Shown: positions 1 to 7,145 of the stretch, piece by piece
How the letters are laid out: each line of letters begins with the position of its first letter
Position numbering within the stretch: the first letter of the stretch is position 1
Source of the DNA: an uncultured Ignavibacteriota bacterium
GTDB lineage: Bacteria > Bacteroidota > Ignavibacteria > UBA10030 > UBA8401
Reading direction: 5' to 3'
Assembly: GCA_903958625.1 (NCBI GenBank)
Contig: CAJBTU010000093.1
Location: 1 to 36,331, forward strand
Length of the DNA stretch: 36,331 bases
Program-made: the position numbers and the translations under genes
The notes under the pieces: generated by a model
What the model was told of the DNA's origin: nothing
Databases searched by the model: none
The model's input: only the letters and a program-made list of their open reading frames with translations

Positions 1-66
1 CAGGAAATCACTATTTTTGTTCATGATCTGAATGAAATACAAAAGCAGTTGAAAACCCATGAATAA
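1..66 (+). CDS. C-terminal end of a PAS-like sensor protein (partial)
   Basis: Frame 1 is open from the first base to a TAA at 64-66 and gives 21 residues ending IQKQLKTHE. The segment ITIFVHDLNEIQKQL resembles the last strand and exit helix of a PAS domain (compare the usual 'xxFxDITEIKxLE' ending). It does not resemble the end of a histidine-kinase ATPase domain. The last 8 bases overlap the start of the NtrC-type regulator, so the two are probably translationally coupled. If the protein really ends in PAS, it is a sensor without a C-terminal kinase core. Only the tail is visible, so the family call is weak, but the reading frame is clear. Confidence 0.5.
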   Translation, partial: QEITIFVHDLNEIQKQLKTHE

Positions 67-1420
67 CCTACTTGTTTTAATCGTTGACGATGAAGCATCA
101 CAGCGTGAAGTATTATCCGGCTATTTAAAAAAGAAAAAACATTCCGTCCATCAGGCATCATCGGTCCAGGAAGCCATTGTAAAGGTCCGTTCCCAGCACT
201 TTGATCTTGTCCTGACCGATTATAAGATGCCCGGCAAAACTGGATTTGATCTTTTGCAGGAGATCAAAAAGATCGATACGGAAGCGGTTGTTGTATTAAT
301 GACTGCATTTGGAACGATCGAGGGGGCCGTGGAGGCGATGCGGGCCGGTGCGTATGATTATCTGGGCAAACCGATCGAGCTTGATGAAATCGACCTGCTC
401 ATTCAGCGGTTACAGGAACGACGGCAGCTGATCTCTGAGAACAGATCGCTGCGTCAGCAACTTGTTGAAAAATTTGCGTTCACAGAAATAGTCTCTCAAT
501 CGGCACAGATGCAGGAAGTGCTGTCCACGGCATCGCGCGTAGCTCAAACCAATGCTCCCGTTCTTATCCGCGGTGAAAGCGGTACTGGTAAGGAATTGAT
601 CGCACGCGCCATTCATTTTAACAGTGCGCGCAGCGGTAAACCGTTCATTGCCGTAAATTGCGCCGCTCTCAACGACAATCTTCTGGAAAGCGAATTGTTC
701 GGTCACGAGAAGGGGGCATTTACCGGTGCGGAGAAACAACGCCGCGGAAGATTCGAACTTGCCGATGGCGGAACGATATTTCTGGATGAGATCGGCGACA
801 TATCGCCGGCGACACAGGTGCGGCTGCTGCGTGTGCTGCAGGAGCAGCAATTTGAACGAGTCGGAGGATCTGAGACGATTTCTGTTGATGTCCGCGTCGT
901 TGCTGCGACGAATAAAAATCTTGAAACTGCGATTGCAGAAGGAAAATTTCGGGAAGATCTCTTCTACCGGCTGAATGTTGTTTCGGTTGAAATCCCCGGA
1001 CTCCGGTACCGGCGGGAAGACATTTCCCTTTTACTGGATCATTTTCTTTTACGCTTTGCAAAAGAACACAAGCGGAAAAAACTTACGTATTCCAAAGAGG
1101 CATGGGAGCAGCTCATCCGGTATGACTTTCCGGGAAATGTGCGTGAATTAGAGAATATCGTTCAGCGATCTGTAATCTTTTCCAGAGGAGAGATGATCAC
1201 CACGGATGATCTTCCGGTAGTCGTTCGCGGAGCGTCTCAAGAGAACAGACAAAAAAAAGAGGATACGGGTTCATTTCCGGAACAGATAGAGAAACTGGAA
1301 AAGGATCTTATCTTTGAAGCACTCCGCGTCAATGGAAACAACCAATCGAAAGCCGCAGAACTGCTCGGATTATCAGAACGCAATTTGCGGTACCGCTTGA
1401 AAAAATGGGGAGTTAAGTAA
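59..1420 (+). CDS. NtrC-family sigma-54-dependent response regulator
   Basis: This cytoplasmic transcription activator uses ATP hydrolysis to open sigma-54 RNA polymerase promoters. The receiver domain (about residues 5-115) has acidic D10/D11, phospho-acceptor D54 in LTDYKMP, T82 and K104. The AAA+ domain (about 143-385) has Walker A GESGTGKE (172-179), an intact sigma-54-contacting GAFTGA loop (219-224) and Walker B FLDE (241-244). The C-terminus has a Fis-type helix-turn-helix (about 425-451, NNQSKAAELLGLSERNLRYR). At 453 aa it has the normal family length and all key residues. Its start overlaps the preceding gene by 8 bp and has no clear Shine-Dalgarno. A sigma-54 promoter with paired palindromes lies just downstream, so that operon is its likely target. 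The histidine kinase at 4419-6440 is a candidate partner; the pairing is inference. Confidence 0.95.
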   Translation: MNNLLVLIVDDEASQREVLSGYLKKKKHSVHQASSVQEAIVKVRSQHFDLVLTDYKMPGKTGFDLLQEIKKIDTEAVVVLMTAFGTIEGAVEAMRAGAYDYLGKPIELDEIDLLIQRLQERRQLISENRSLRQQLVEKFAFTEIVSQSAQMQEVLSTASRVAQTNAPVLIRGESGTGKELIARAIHFNSARSGKPFIAVNCAALNDNLLESELFGHEKGAFTGAEKQRRGRFELADGGTIFLDEIGDISPATQVRLLRVLQEQQFERVGGSETISVDVRVVAATNKNLETAIAEGKFREDLFYRLNVVSVEIPGLRYRREDISLLLDHFLLRFAKEHKRKKLTYSKEAWEQLIRYDFPGNVRELENIVQRSVIFSRGEMITTDDLPVVVRGASQENRQKKEDTGSFPEQIEKLEKDLIFEALRVNGNNQSKAAELLGLSERNLRYRLKKWGVK

Positions 1421-1546
1421 CAGCTCTTCCCGTATATCTTGTTGCACCGTTCACTTCCGTATCAAACACAGTATTCCATCCATCGTTCTAACATACCCAT
1501 CTGCACAATAATCCTGTGCCGCTTCACTTATTACCGCTCGACGTTA

Positions 1547-1575
1547 TTGTCGGACAAAGTCGACAAAATTGTCGA
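1547..1575. promoter_or_regulatory. Paired palindromes, candidate activator-binding (UAS) site
   Basis: Two inverted repeats built from the same TTGTC/GACAA half-site lie side by side. They are TTGTC-G-GACAA at 1547-1557 and TCGACAA-AA-TTGTCGA at 1560-1575. The block can also be read as TTGTCG-N8-CGACAA over 1547-1566, close to the roughly 17-20 bp dyads bound by NtrC-type activators. It sits about 60-90 bp upstream of the -24 element of the sigma-54 promoter at 1635-1650, which is a usual enhancer distance. The regulator encoded immediately upstream is the obvious candidate ligand. The palindromes are directly visible; binding is inferred. Confidence 0.6.
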
Positions 1576-1634
1576 ATTCTTTCTGCCAAAATCATTTCAG
1601 TGTAAATATCTGAGCAAATTTACAAAAAGAAACC

Positions 1635-1650
1635 TGGCACGGCGGTTGTA
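1635..1650 (+). promoter_or_regulatory. Sigma-54 (-24/-12) promoter
   Basis: TGGCACG-GCGG-TTGTA matches the sigma-54 consensus TGGCACG-N4-TTGCW at all fixed positions except one (T for C in the -12 GC). The spacing is exact: GG at 1636-1637, ten bases, then G at 1648. The predicted transcript start is near 1660, leaving a leader of about 57 bases before the ATG at 1718, which has a strong CAGGAGG ribosome site at 1707-1713. An NtrC-type activator gene lies directly upstream, with a candidate enhancer between them. Confidence 0.75.
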
Positions 1651-1717
1651 ATACTATAACCAGAACGCAACAAGTTCACAACAATTCATCACTCAACATA
1701 CACCAACAGGAGGTTCT

Positions 1718-2077
1718 ATGAAACACATCATCAACACAGCACTTACGCTCGCAGTCGTTCTCGCACTCGGCGTTATGTTCACCAATTCAGTCTATGCACA
1801 GCAAAAAGGGACCGGCACACCTAAAGGTCAGGGTCAATATTTTGTGGATCAGGATGGCGATGGGATCTGTGATAATGTCGGCACGCACCAGGGACAAAAG
1901 ATGGGAAAAGGAAAAGGGTATGGACCGAAAGACGGTACAGGCAATAAGGGTCAGGGACCGAAAGACGGAACAGGCTTTGGATCAGGCAATTGCACCGGAA
2001 CAGGCACTGGCACAGGTACAGGGGTTTGTGACGGAACAGGTCCAAAAGGAAGTATGAATCGCGGCGGTAAGAGGTAA
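1718..2077 (+). CDS. Small exported Gly-rich protein with calcium-loop-like DxDGDGICD motif
   Basis: This is a 119-aa exported protein. It has a signal peptide of about 27 residues ending VYA-QQ. A loop FVDQDGDGICD follows (D44, D46, D48, D52), resembling an EF-hand or thrombospondin-3 calcium loop with a cysteine. A Gly/Thr/Lys-rich tail carries an 11-residue repeat (GPKDGTG twice) and a GTGTGTGTG run, and Cys occurs at 51, 92 and 104. It is first in the sigma-54-driven unit and has the strongest Shine-Dalgarno of that unit (CAGGAGG, 5 bases before ATG). The protein at 2890-3210 shares the loop and basic Gly-rich style, so the two look like distant paralogues. Metal binding is plausible from the loop. 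No biochemical role is known to me. Confidence 0.85.
   Translation: MKHIINTALTLAVVLALGVMFTNSVYAQQKGTGTPKGQGQYFVDQDGDGICDNVGTHQGQKMGKGKGYGPKDGTGNKGQGPKDGTGFGSGNCTGTGTGTGTGVCDGTGPKGSMNRGGKR
1922..1975 (+). repeat. Two 21-bp direct repeats, 33-bp period
   Basis: GGACCGAAAGACGG begins at 1922 and again at 1955. The 21-base units 1922-1942 and 1955-1975 differ at one base. They encode the GPKDGTG units of the small Gly-rich protein with an 11-codon period, so the frame is preserved. This looks like a recent in-frame tandem duplication that could vary in copy number between strains. Confidence 0.8.
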
Positions 2078-2088
2078 TAGTGTTCCCA

Positions 2089-2118
2089 GCGTGCGGAGAG
2101 TGTGAATTCTCCGCACGC
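2089..2118 (+). other. Perfect 10-bp stem-loop between first and second genes of the operon
   Basis: GCGTGCGGAG (2089-2098) and CTCCGCACGC (2109-2118) are perfect inverted repeats around a 10-base loop, and one more A-T pair is possible at the loop base. The hairpin lies 11 bases after the stop codon of the small Gly-rich gene and 44 bases before the DUF2202 gene. No T-run follows, so it is not a classical intrinsic terminator. An mRNA-stabilising or partial-attenuation element is more likely. It separates a gene with a strong ribosome site from one with none visible, which suggests unequal expression within the operon. Confidence 0.7.
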
Positions 2119-2162
2119 ACAAATCAACGATGCACGTTTAACCATTAATTGAAAGTATAAAA

Positions 2163-2873
2163 ATGAAAACCATATCCTTCACGTTACTACTGACAACAAC
2201 AATGATGATCAGCGCAATCGGCTGCGAACAATCAAGTTCGGGTCCATCGAATAATGAGATGTCCGCACAGAACATTACCATCCCGGAAGAAAACTTTGCA
2301 ATGATGCATGCAGTTGTTGATACGATCGCCGCTGATTCACTTTCGGTTGAAGAGGAACAAGGTTTGACCGTTATGCGCGAGGAGGAAAAATTAGCGCGTG
2401 ATGTATATTCCGCACTGTATGAAGTGTGGAAATTACGGCCATTTTCAAATATTACACGAAGTGAGCAAATCCATACGACATCGGTCCTGACATTATTGAA
2501 CCGGTATTCTGTAACGGATCCCGTGGGAGCAAATGGTCCCGGAGTATTCATCGACCCGGTATTGCAGAAACTCTATAATGATCTGATGGTTCAGGGGAAC
2601 ATCAGTGCGATTGATGCGTTGACGGTCGGTGCGATCATTGAAGAAGTTGATATCGCAGACCTGCAGCACCACATAAAGGCAAGCGACAATGCGGACATCC
2701 TCTATGTGTATGCCAATCTTATGCGCGGCTCGAGGAATCATCTCCGTGCATTTGTCGGGAATCTTCGGGTTCGGGGAATCACCTACGCACCGCAGTATTT
2801 AACAAAAACAGAATTCGATGAGATCATTGCCGGCAGCATGGAACGCGGATGCGGAACAAACGGATCAAACTAA
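2163..2873 (+). CDS. DUF2202 ferritin-like lipoprotein
   Basis: This 236-aa protein has a lipoprotein signal: a hydrophobic start, lipobox SAIG-C with C21 as the lipidated residue, then a Ser-rich linker. It should be anchored in the envelope. Residues from about 60 to 230 match the DUF2202 family, a predicted ferritin-like helical bundle. Candidate metal ligands are seen as EEEKLARDVY (73-82), SEQIH (E101, H104), IEEVD (E160, E161) and RNH (H193). No clear Shine-Dalgarno precedes the ATG, unlike the first gene of the unit. The neighbours are two small proteins with calcium-loop-like motifs and a barrel protein. The family's biochemical role is not established; metal or redox handling in the periplasm is inference. 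Confidence 0.88.
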   Translation: MKTISFTLLLTTTMMISAIGCEQSSSGPSNNEMSAQNITIPEENFAMMHAVVDTIAADSLSVEEEQGLTVMREEEKLARDVYSALYEVWKLRPFSNITRSEQIHTTSVLTLLNRYSVTDPVGANGPGVFIDPVLQKLYNDLMVQGNISAIDALTVGAIIEEVDIADLQHHIKASDNADILYVYANLMRGSRNHLRAFVGNLRVRGITYAPQYLTKTEFDEIIAGSMERGCGTNGSN

Positions 2874-2889
2874 TTTTAGGAAAGACAGA

Positions 2890-3210
2890 ATGAAAAAAAT
2901 GATCTATACTGCCAGTCTTGCATTCGCTATCTCGCTATTGGCTGCTCAAACACCGCAACCCGCAGAGAAGAAAATCGATCAGGAGAAAAAAGGGATCTCC
3001 ATTGTCAAGGATCTTGATGCGAACGGCATCGACGACGCAAAGGAGAAGAATCAGGGTAAGGGAAAACAAGGGATGAGATCGAATGATCAATTCATCGATG
3101 CGAATGGCGACGGGATCTGTGACAGCCGTGAACAGGGGCTTGGATTTCGCCGCGGTAAAGGACAATCAACAACTCAAACAGGAAAACGACAACAAGGAAG
3201 ACAAAAATGA
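2890..3210 (+). CDS. Small exported protein with two calcium-loop-like motifs
   Basis: The ATG at 2890 is preferred over an upstream start at 2818, which would overlap the DUF2202 gene. It begins a clear signal peptide (MKKMIYTASLAFAISLLAAQ) and follows AGGAAAG. The 106-aa product has two acidic loops: DLDANGIDD (41-49) and DANGDGICD (70-78). A basic, Gln/Lys/Gly-rich tail follows. The second loop is nearly the same as that of the 119-aa protein at 1718, which points to a shared ancestor or shared ligand. It lies 16 bp after the DUF2202 gene, and its stop overlaps the next gene's start by 4 bp. No family name is recognised. Confidence 0.8.
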   Translation: MKKMIYTASLAFAISLLAAQTPQPAEKKIDQEKKGISIVKDLDANGIDDAKEKNQGKGKQGMRSNDQFIDANGDGICDSREQGLGFRRGKGQSTTQTGKRQQGRQK

Positions 3211-4325
3211 AAACAATATCCGGTATTATATTCATCACACTTACAATAGCAACTCAAAGTGTATTCGGTCAGTTCAATGCACAAACAACGATCAGTTCCA
3301 TGTATGATGACAACGTGAATAACAATACGCTTCAATTGAAAAGCAATGTTACCACCATGAACCTGAACGGCGGATACAGCTGGGAGGGGGAACGCTTTCT
3401 TTCAAATATGAACTACGACGGGACATTCAGCTATTATGAATCTCTTCTCGAGCGGACCAATCAATTCCATTCCGTCAATGGTGAGTTTACGCAGTTGTAT
3501 GGAAGTGACGATCAAAACGCATTCACTCTTGGCGGAATGGCCGGTGCCAGCGTGAACAGGGATGCCTATGTGATCTTCGATCATTCGCAATATTCGGCAT
3601 TCGTCAACTATAAATATTTTGTGACCGATTGGATGATCAATAAAGGGGGATACACAATGCGCAGAATATCATTCTCCTCGTTGGGCGATTTCAGTTACAC
3701 GGAACATGCCCTGTTCGCCCATGCCGCATTTGCCGTTACACCGGCAACAACGGCAATAATCCAGACGGATCTCGGAACCAAATTCTATTCAACAACGCCG
3801 GCAAGTGCCAATTCCTCGATGCGGAGAGGGGTCATGTCGTCTTTGCTGCCGAGCGTTACGCAGCTGACCGGCACGGTGAAAATTGGTCAGCGCATTAGCG
3901 ATGACATAGGGCTCAGTATCACCGGACGGTACCAATGGAACATCCAAAAACAGACGCGGTATCTAAGTTCTGAATATGGATTCATTTCTGACGACGAACT
4001 GTTTGATGATCACTATGGATATGAAGGGCTGCATACGAGTGCGACCATCACATCGATCCTTTCAGAATCAATGACGATGAAAGTGTCCGGCGGAATACAG
4101 AATAAGGTCTATTCATCCTTATCCGCCTATGATCTGAGCGGTAACTTTGTCGCCGATCAGCGGACCGATGCGCGCACCTATGTCAATATCGGCCTTCAGA
4201 GAAACTTTGATGATCTTGGAATATCGCTGAAAGGGGCCATTGATTTCATCCAAAATTCGTCGAACGATTCATTTTACAGCTACAAAAATAACGCATTCAC
4301 TTTGGAACTGGGTGTCCCTTTTTAA
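3207..4325 (+). CDS. Predicted outer-membrane beta-barrel protein
   Basis: This 372-aa protein has a signal peptide of about 21 residues ending VFG-Q. After that it is dominated by alternating hydrophobic/polar strands rich in Tyr, Ser, Asn and Gly, and it ends in the aromatic residue of LELGVPF. These are the usual marks of an outer-membrane barrel. The start overlaps the preceding stop by 4 bp (ATGA), so it is coupled to the upstream small protein. No conserved family could be named. By position it is the outer-membrane component of the sigma-54-controlled envelope unit, either a channel or a surface anchor; the sequence does not decide which. Confidence 0.8.
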   Translation: MKTISGIIFITLTIATQSVFGQFNAQTTISSMYDDNVNNNTLQLKSNVTTMNLNGGYSWEGERFLSNMNYDGTFSYYESLLERTNQFHSVNGEFTQLYGSDDQNAFTLGGMAGASVNRDAYVIFDHSQYSAFVNYKYFVTDWMINKGGYTMRRISFSSLGDFSYTEHALFAHAAFAVTPATTAIIQTDLGTKFYSTTPASANSSMRRGVMSSLLPSVTQLTGTVKIGQRISDDIGLSITGRYQWNIQKQTRYLSSEYGFISDDELFDDHYGYEGLHTSATITSILSESMTMKVSGGIQNKVYSSLSAYDLSGNFVADQRTDARTYVNIGLQRNFDDLGISLKGAIDFIQNSSNDSFYSYKNNAFTLELGVPF

Positions 4326-4348
4326 GGGGATACCTTGTTCCATTCCCC
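4326..4348 (+). other. Weak hairpin after the barrel gene
   Basis: GGGGA (4326-4330) and TCCCC (4344-4348) can pair around a 13-base loop directly after the stop codon. The stem is only 5 bp and is followed by C and A runs rather than T, so it may not end transcription. The downstream kinase gene could therefore be read through from the operon. Confidence 0.25.
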
Positions 4349-4418
4349 CCAAAAAATCTGTATACTAAAGAATCGAAAGTGCCATAGTCTCAATTGTACC
4401 GACAAACCATAGGTTCCT

Positions 4419-6440
4419 TTGATTCGTTTTATTACCATCATTAAGCCCCGGTATATCATTGCAATAACGCTTGGTGTTGCACTTCTGATGTTCACCTCTG
4501 CGTTCATTGAGCTGCGTCAAAGCCGCGAAGAACTCTTCCACGTATTGCAGGAACACTCTCTTTCGCTTGCCGAAACGATCACCAACAGCAGCACGAATAT
4601 TGTTCTTTCAACGGACCGCATCGAAGATCAATTGAGCCGGCGATTGCTGAACAATGCACATTTTATCGCCACACTGGACAGTATCGGCGTTCTGAACAAA
4701 AAAATGCTGAGGGAGATCGCCATTCGTAATGATATTTACCGGATCAATATCTTCAACCGGCGCGGCGAGCGGATCCTTTCGAGTCACACGCATGAAAAAC
4801 ACGCAGGACAGATGCGGGAGAAGAATTCACCGGCAATCGTGCTGAAGCCAATCCTCAGCGGAAAAGCAGATGAGATTGTTATTGGAATAAAGGAAGCCAG
4901 GTTCGAAGAAGGGCAGCGGTATGCCGTAGCCGTGAAACGTACCGGTAAAGCCGGCGGCGCCATCGTTCTTAATCTTGATGCGGCAACATTCATCGAATTC
5001 CGAAAACAGATCGGCATCGGCAAATTAGTTTCAGACCTCGGTAACAATACCGGGATCGAATATGTTGTTATCCAGGACAGGGACGGAATACTTGCCGCCA
5101 CCAAAGATGTGAAAGAGATGACGACGGTCGAGAACGACCCCTCTCTTCTCGCTGTGTTGGAACGCGATACAACGGTCAGCCGTGAGATGCTTTTTCATCA
5201 ACGGGCAACATTCGAAATATTAAAGCGGTTTTCCATCGATGGTGCGGCTGTCGGGGTGCTCCGTATCGGACTTTCATTGGACGAACTGCGTGCGATCGAC
5301 GAGCGGATGCAGCGCAGAATGCTGACGATGACAGTCGTGTTCATCTTTCTCGGAGTGATCATTGTCTCATTTATTGTTGCATCGCAGAATATCAAATTGA
5401 TCTCCGGCAAATACGCATCCATCCAGACGCTCACCGGTAATATCCTTGAACATATGAATGATGCAGTCGTGTCGATCGATCATTCCGGAAAGATCACGAT
5501 ATTCAACCGGCAGGCCGAAACACTATTCGGCCTCGGTGCCGCAGAGGTCATCGGGCATTCTATCGATCAGCTTCCCGGGAAGGTCAGGGAGTGTTTACAT
5601 TCAATGACGGAACAGAAGGAAGAACAAACGGAGCGGACGCTGCTCTGTGCAAAGGACGAAGAACGGATCGTTTCGATCTCGACCTCAACGACAACGGATC
5701 CGCACGGCGGTATGGAATCGCGGACGATGGTGATCAAAGATCTCACTGATGCGAAACGGTTAGAGAAGGAAGTGCAGCGGAAAGAGAAAATGACGGCAAT
5801 GGGAGAATTGGCGGCCGGGGTAGCCCATGAGATCAGAAATCCGCTCAACGCAATATCGATGATCGCTCAGCGGTATGAAAAAGAGTTTTCCCCGAAAAAA
5901 GGTGTGCGGGAATACAAAGGGCTTACCGCCGTATTGAAAAGCGAATCGATCCGCATCAATGGGATCGTTCAGCAATTTTTGAAATATGCACGCCCCAAAA
6001 CGATCAAAGTGGAGAGCGTATCGTCGCAGGCATTCATCGGTCATGTTGCGACACTGTTTCAGGCTCAGGCAAGTGCAAAGAAGATCCATTTTACATTCGA
6101 GTCCGATGACGCCGCATTTTCCATTGATCACGATCAGATGACGCAAGCGATTTTGAATCTTTTGCAGAACGCACTGGATGCAACGCCGAAACAGGGATCG
6201 ATCACATTGACATTGAAAGCGGGGAATAAGGAAGTTATTATAGAAGTCGCCGATACGGGTTCGGGCGTACCGGCGGAACTGCAGGAAAAGATCTTCAATC
6301 TCTACTTCACAACAAAAACCACAGGGACGGGGATGGGTCTTGCGATAACACAGCAAATAATATCGCAGCATAATGGATCGCTCTTTATCAGTGCTAACCG
6401 GCCGACCGGTTCCATATTCACCATTATATTGCCGGTATAG
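4419..6440 (+). CDS. Membrane-bound PAS sensor histidine kinase (NtrB/ZraS-like)
   Basis: This 673-aa protein contains one transmembrane helix (about 11-30), a periplasmic sensor region (about 31-298, Cache-like in size), a second helix (about 301-321) and a PAS domain (about 335-447). A HisKA domain follows, with H470 in GVAHEIRNPLN, then an HATPase domain with N584, DTGSG (612-616) and TGTGMG (635-640). The start is TTG at 4419, chosen because the next in-frame ATG would cut into the first helix. The HEIRNPL motif class is the type that partners NtrC-family regulators. The gene follows the sigma-54 unit and could sense the envelope state that the NtrC-type protein at 59-1420 responds to. 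That pairing is inferred from proximity. Confidence 0.92.
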   Translation: MIRFITIIKPRYIIAITLGVALLMFTSAFIELRQSREELFHVLQEHSLSLAETITNSSTNIVLSTDRIEDQLSRRLLNNAHFIATLDSIGVLNKKMLREIAIRNDIYRINIFNRRGERILSSHTHEKHAGQMREKNSPAIVLKPILSGKADEIVIGIKEARFEEGQRYAVAVKRTGKAGGAIVLNLDAATFIEFRKQIGIGKLVSDLGNNTGIEYVVIQDRDGILAATKDVKEMTTVENDPSLLAVLERDTTVSREMLFHQRATFEILKRFSIDGAAVGVLRIGLSLDELRAIDERMQRRMLTMTVVFIFLGVIIVSFIVASQNIKLISGKYASIQTLTGNILEHMNDAVVSIDHSGKITIFNRQAETLFGLGAAEVIGHSIDQLPGKVRECLHSMTEQKEEQTERTLLCAKDEERIVSISTSTTTDPHGGMESRTMVIKDLTDAKRLEKEVQRKEKMTAMGELAAGVAHEIRNPLNAISMIAQRYEKEFSPKKGVREYKGLTAVLKSESIRINGIVQQFLKYARPKTIKVESVSSQAFIGHVATLFQAQASAKKIHFTFESDDAAFSIDHDQMTQAILNLLQNALDATPKQGSITLTLKAGNKEVIIEVADTGSGVPAELQEKIFNLYFTTKTTGTGMGLAITQQIISQHNGSLFISANRPTGSIFTIILPV

Positions 6441-6493
6441 ATAGTTGCTGATTCACAAAAATTTCAGCTTCTACGTTATCGTTCGAACCGGTC

Positions 6494-7126
6494 TTATACA
6501 TATCCCTTTTTAATCGCCTTTGCCACCGCTTCCGCTTGAGAGTGGACGTGCAGTTTTTTGTAGATCTTTTTGATGTGAAAACGGACGGTATCTTTGCTGA
6601 TATTCAACGTCATAGCGATGGAATAATAGGTCTTCCCTTTGATCAATTCCTTCAGTATTTCCAATTCGCGATCGGTGAGGAGCGTAGCATTTTCCGCAAG
6701 CGTTTTCTTATTTTGAAAAAAGAGGGTCACCTTGCGGGCGATATGGGAACTCATCGGAGCTCCCCCTTCGTACGCCTCCTGGATCGCTTCCAGCAGCCGT
6801 TCGGGGTGAGTTTTTTTCACAAGATAACCGCACGCACCGGCACACAGTGCGTCGAAGATCAGGTCGTTCTCTTCGTGGATGGTCAGCATCAGAATATTCA
6901 AGTCGGGCAATATTCCTTTTACGATCTTCACGCCGTCGATTCCGTTCATTCCCGGCAATTTGATGTCCATCAGAAGAATATCCGGTTTCAGATCCTTCAC
7001 TTTCTTCAGCATGCTTTCGCAATCAAGGAAAGAACCGGCGCAGGAGAATCCTTCCGCTCTGTTGATCAGTAATGAGAGGGATTCGTTGATTATTTTGTTG
7101 TCTTCTACGATAACGACTTTGATCAT
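6494..7126 (-). CDS. NarL/FixJ-type response regulator
   Basis: This 210-aa regulator has an N-terminal receiver with acidic E8/D9, phospho-acceptor D54 in LLMDIKLPG and K104. A LuxR-type helix-turn-helix occupies about 148-205 (LTDRELEILKELIKGK...ISKDTVRFHIKKIYKKL). It is complete. It starts 19 bp after the stop of the Reg_prop sensor kinase on the same strand, so the two form a two-gene operon and almost certainly a phosphorelay pair. Its DNA targets cannot be read from the sequence; the adjacent glycan cluster is one possibility. Confidence 0.93.
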   Translation of the reverse strand: MIKVVIVEDNKIINESLSLLINRAEGFSCAGSFLDCESMLKKVKDLKPDILLMDIKLPGMNGIDGVKIVKGILPDLNILMLTIHEENDLIFDALCAGACGYLVKKTHPERLLEAIQEAYEGGAPMSSHIARKVTLFFQNKKTLAENATLLTDRELEILKELIKGKTYYSIAMTLNISKDTVRFHIKKIYKKLHVHSQAEAVAKAIKKGYV

Positions 7127-7145
7127 TGTGCGGATACTGCTTTCC

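Noticed and set aside
1439-1651. A 70-codon open frame in the region after the NtrC-type gene.
   Set aside because: It starts at TTG, has no family signal or ribosome site, and covers the palindromes and the sigma-54 promoter. It is better explained as regulatory DNA.
4326-4348. GGGGA/TCCCC hairpin as a terminator of the sigma-54 operon.
   Set aside because: The stem is only 5 bp with a 13-base loop and no T-run. It is recorded only as a weak hairpin.
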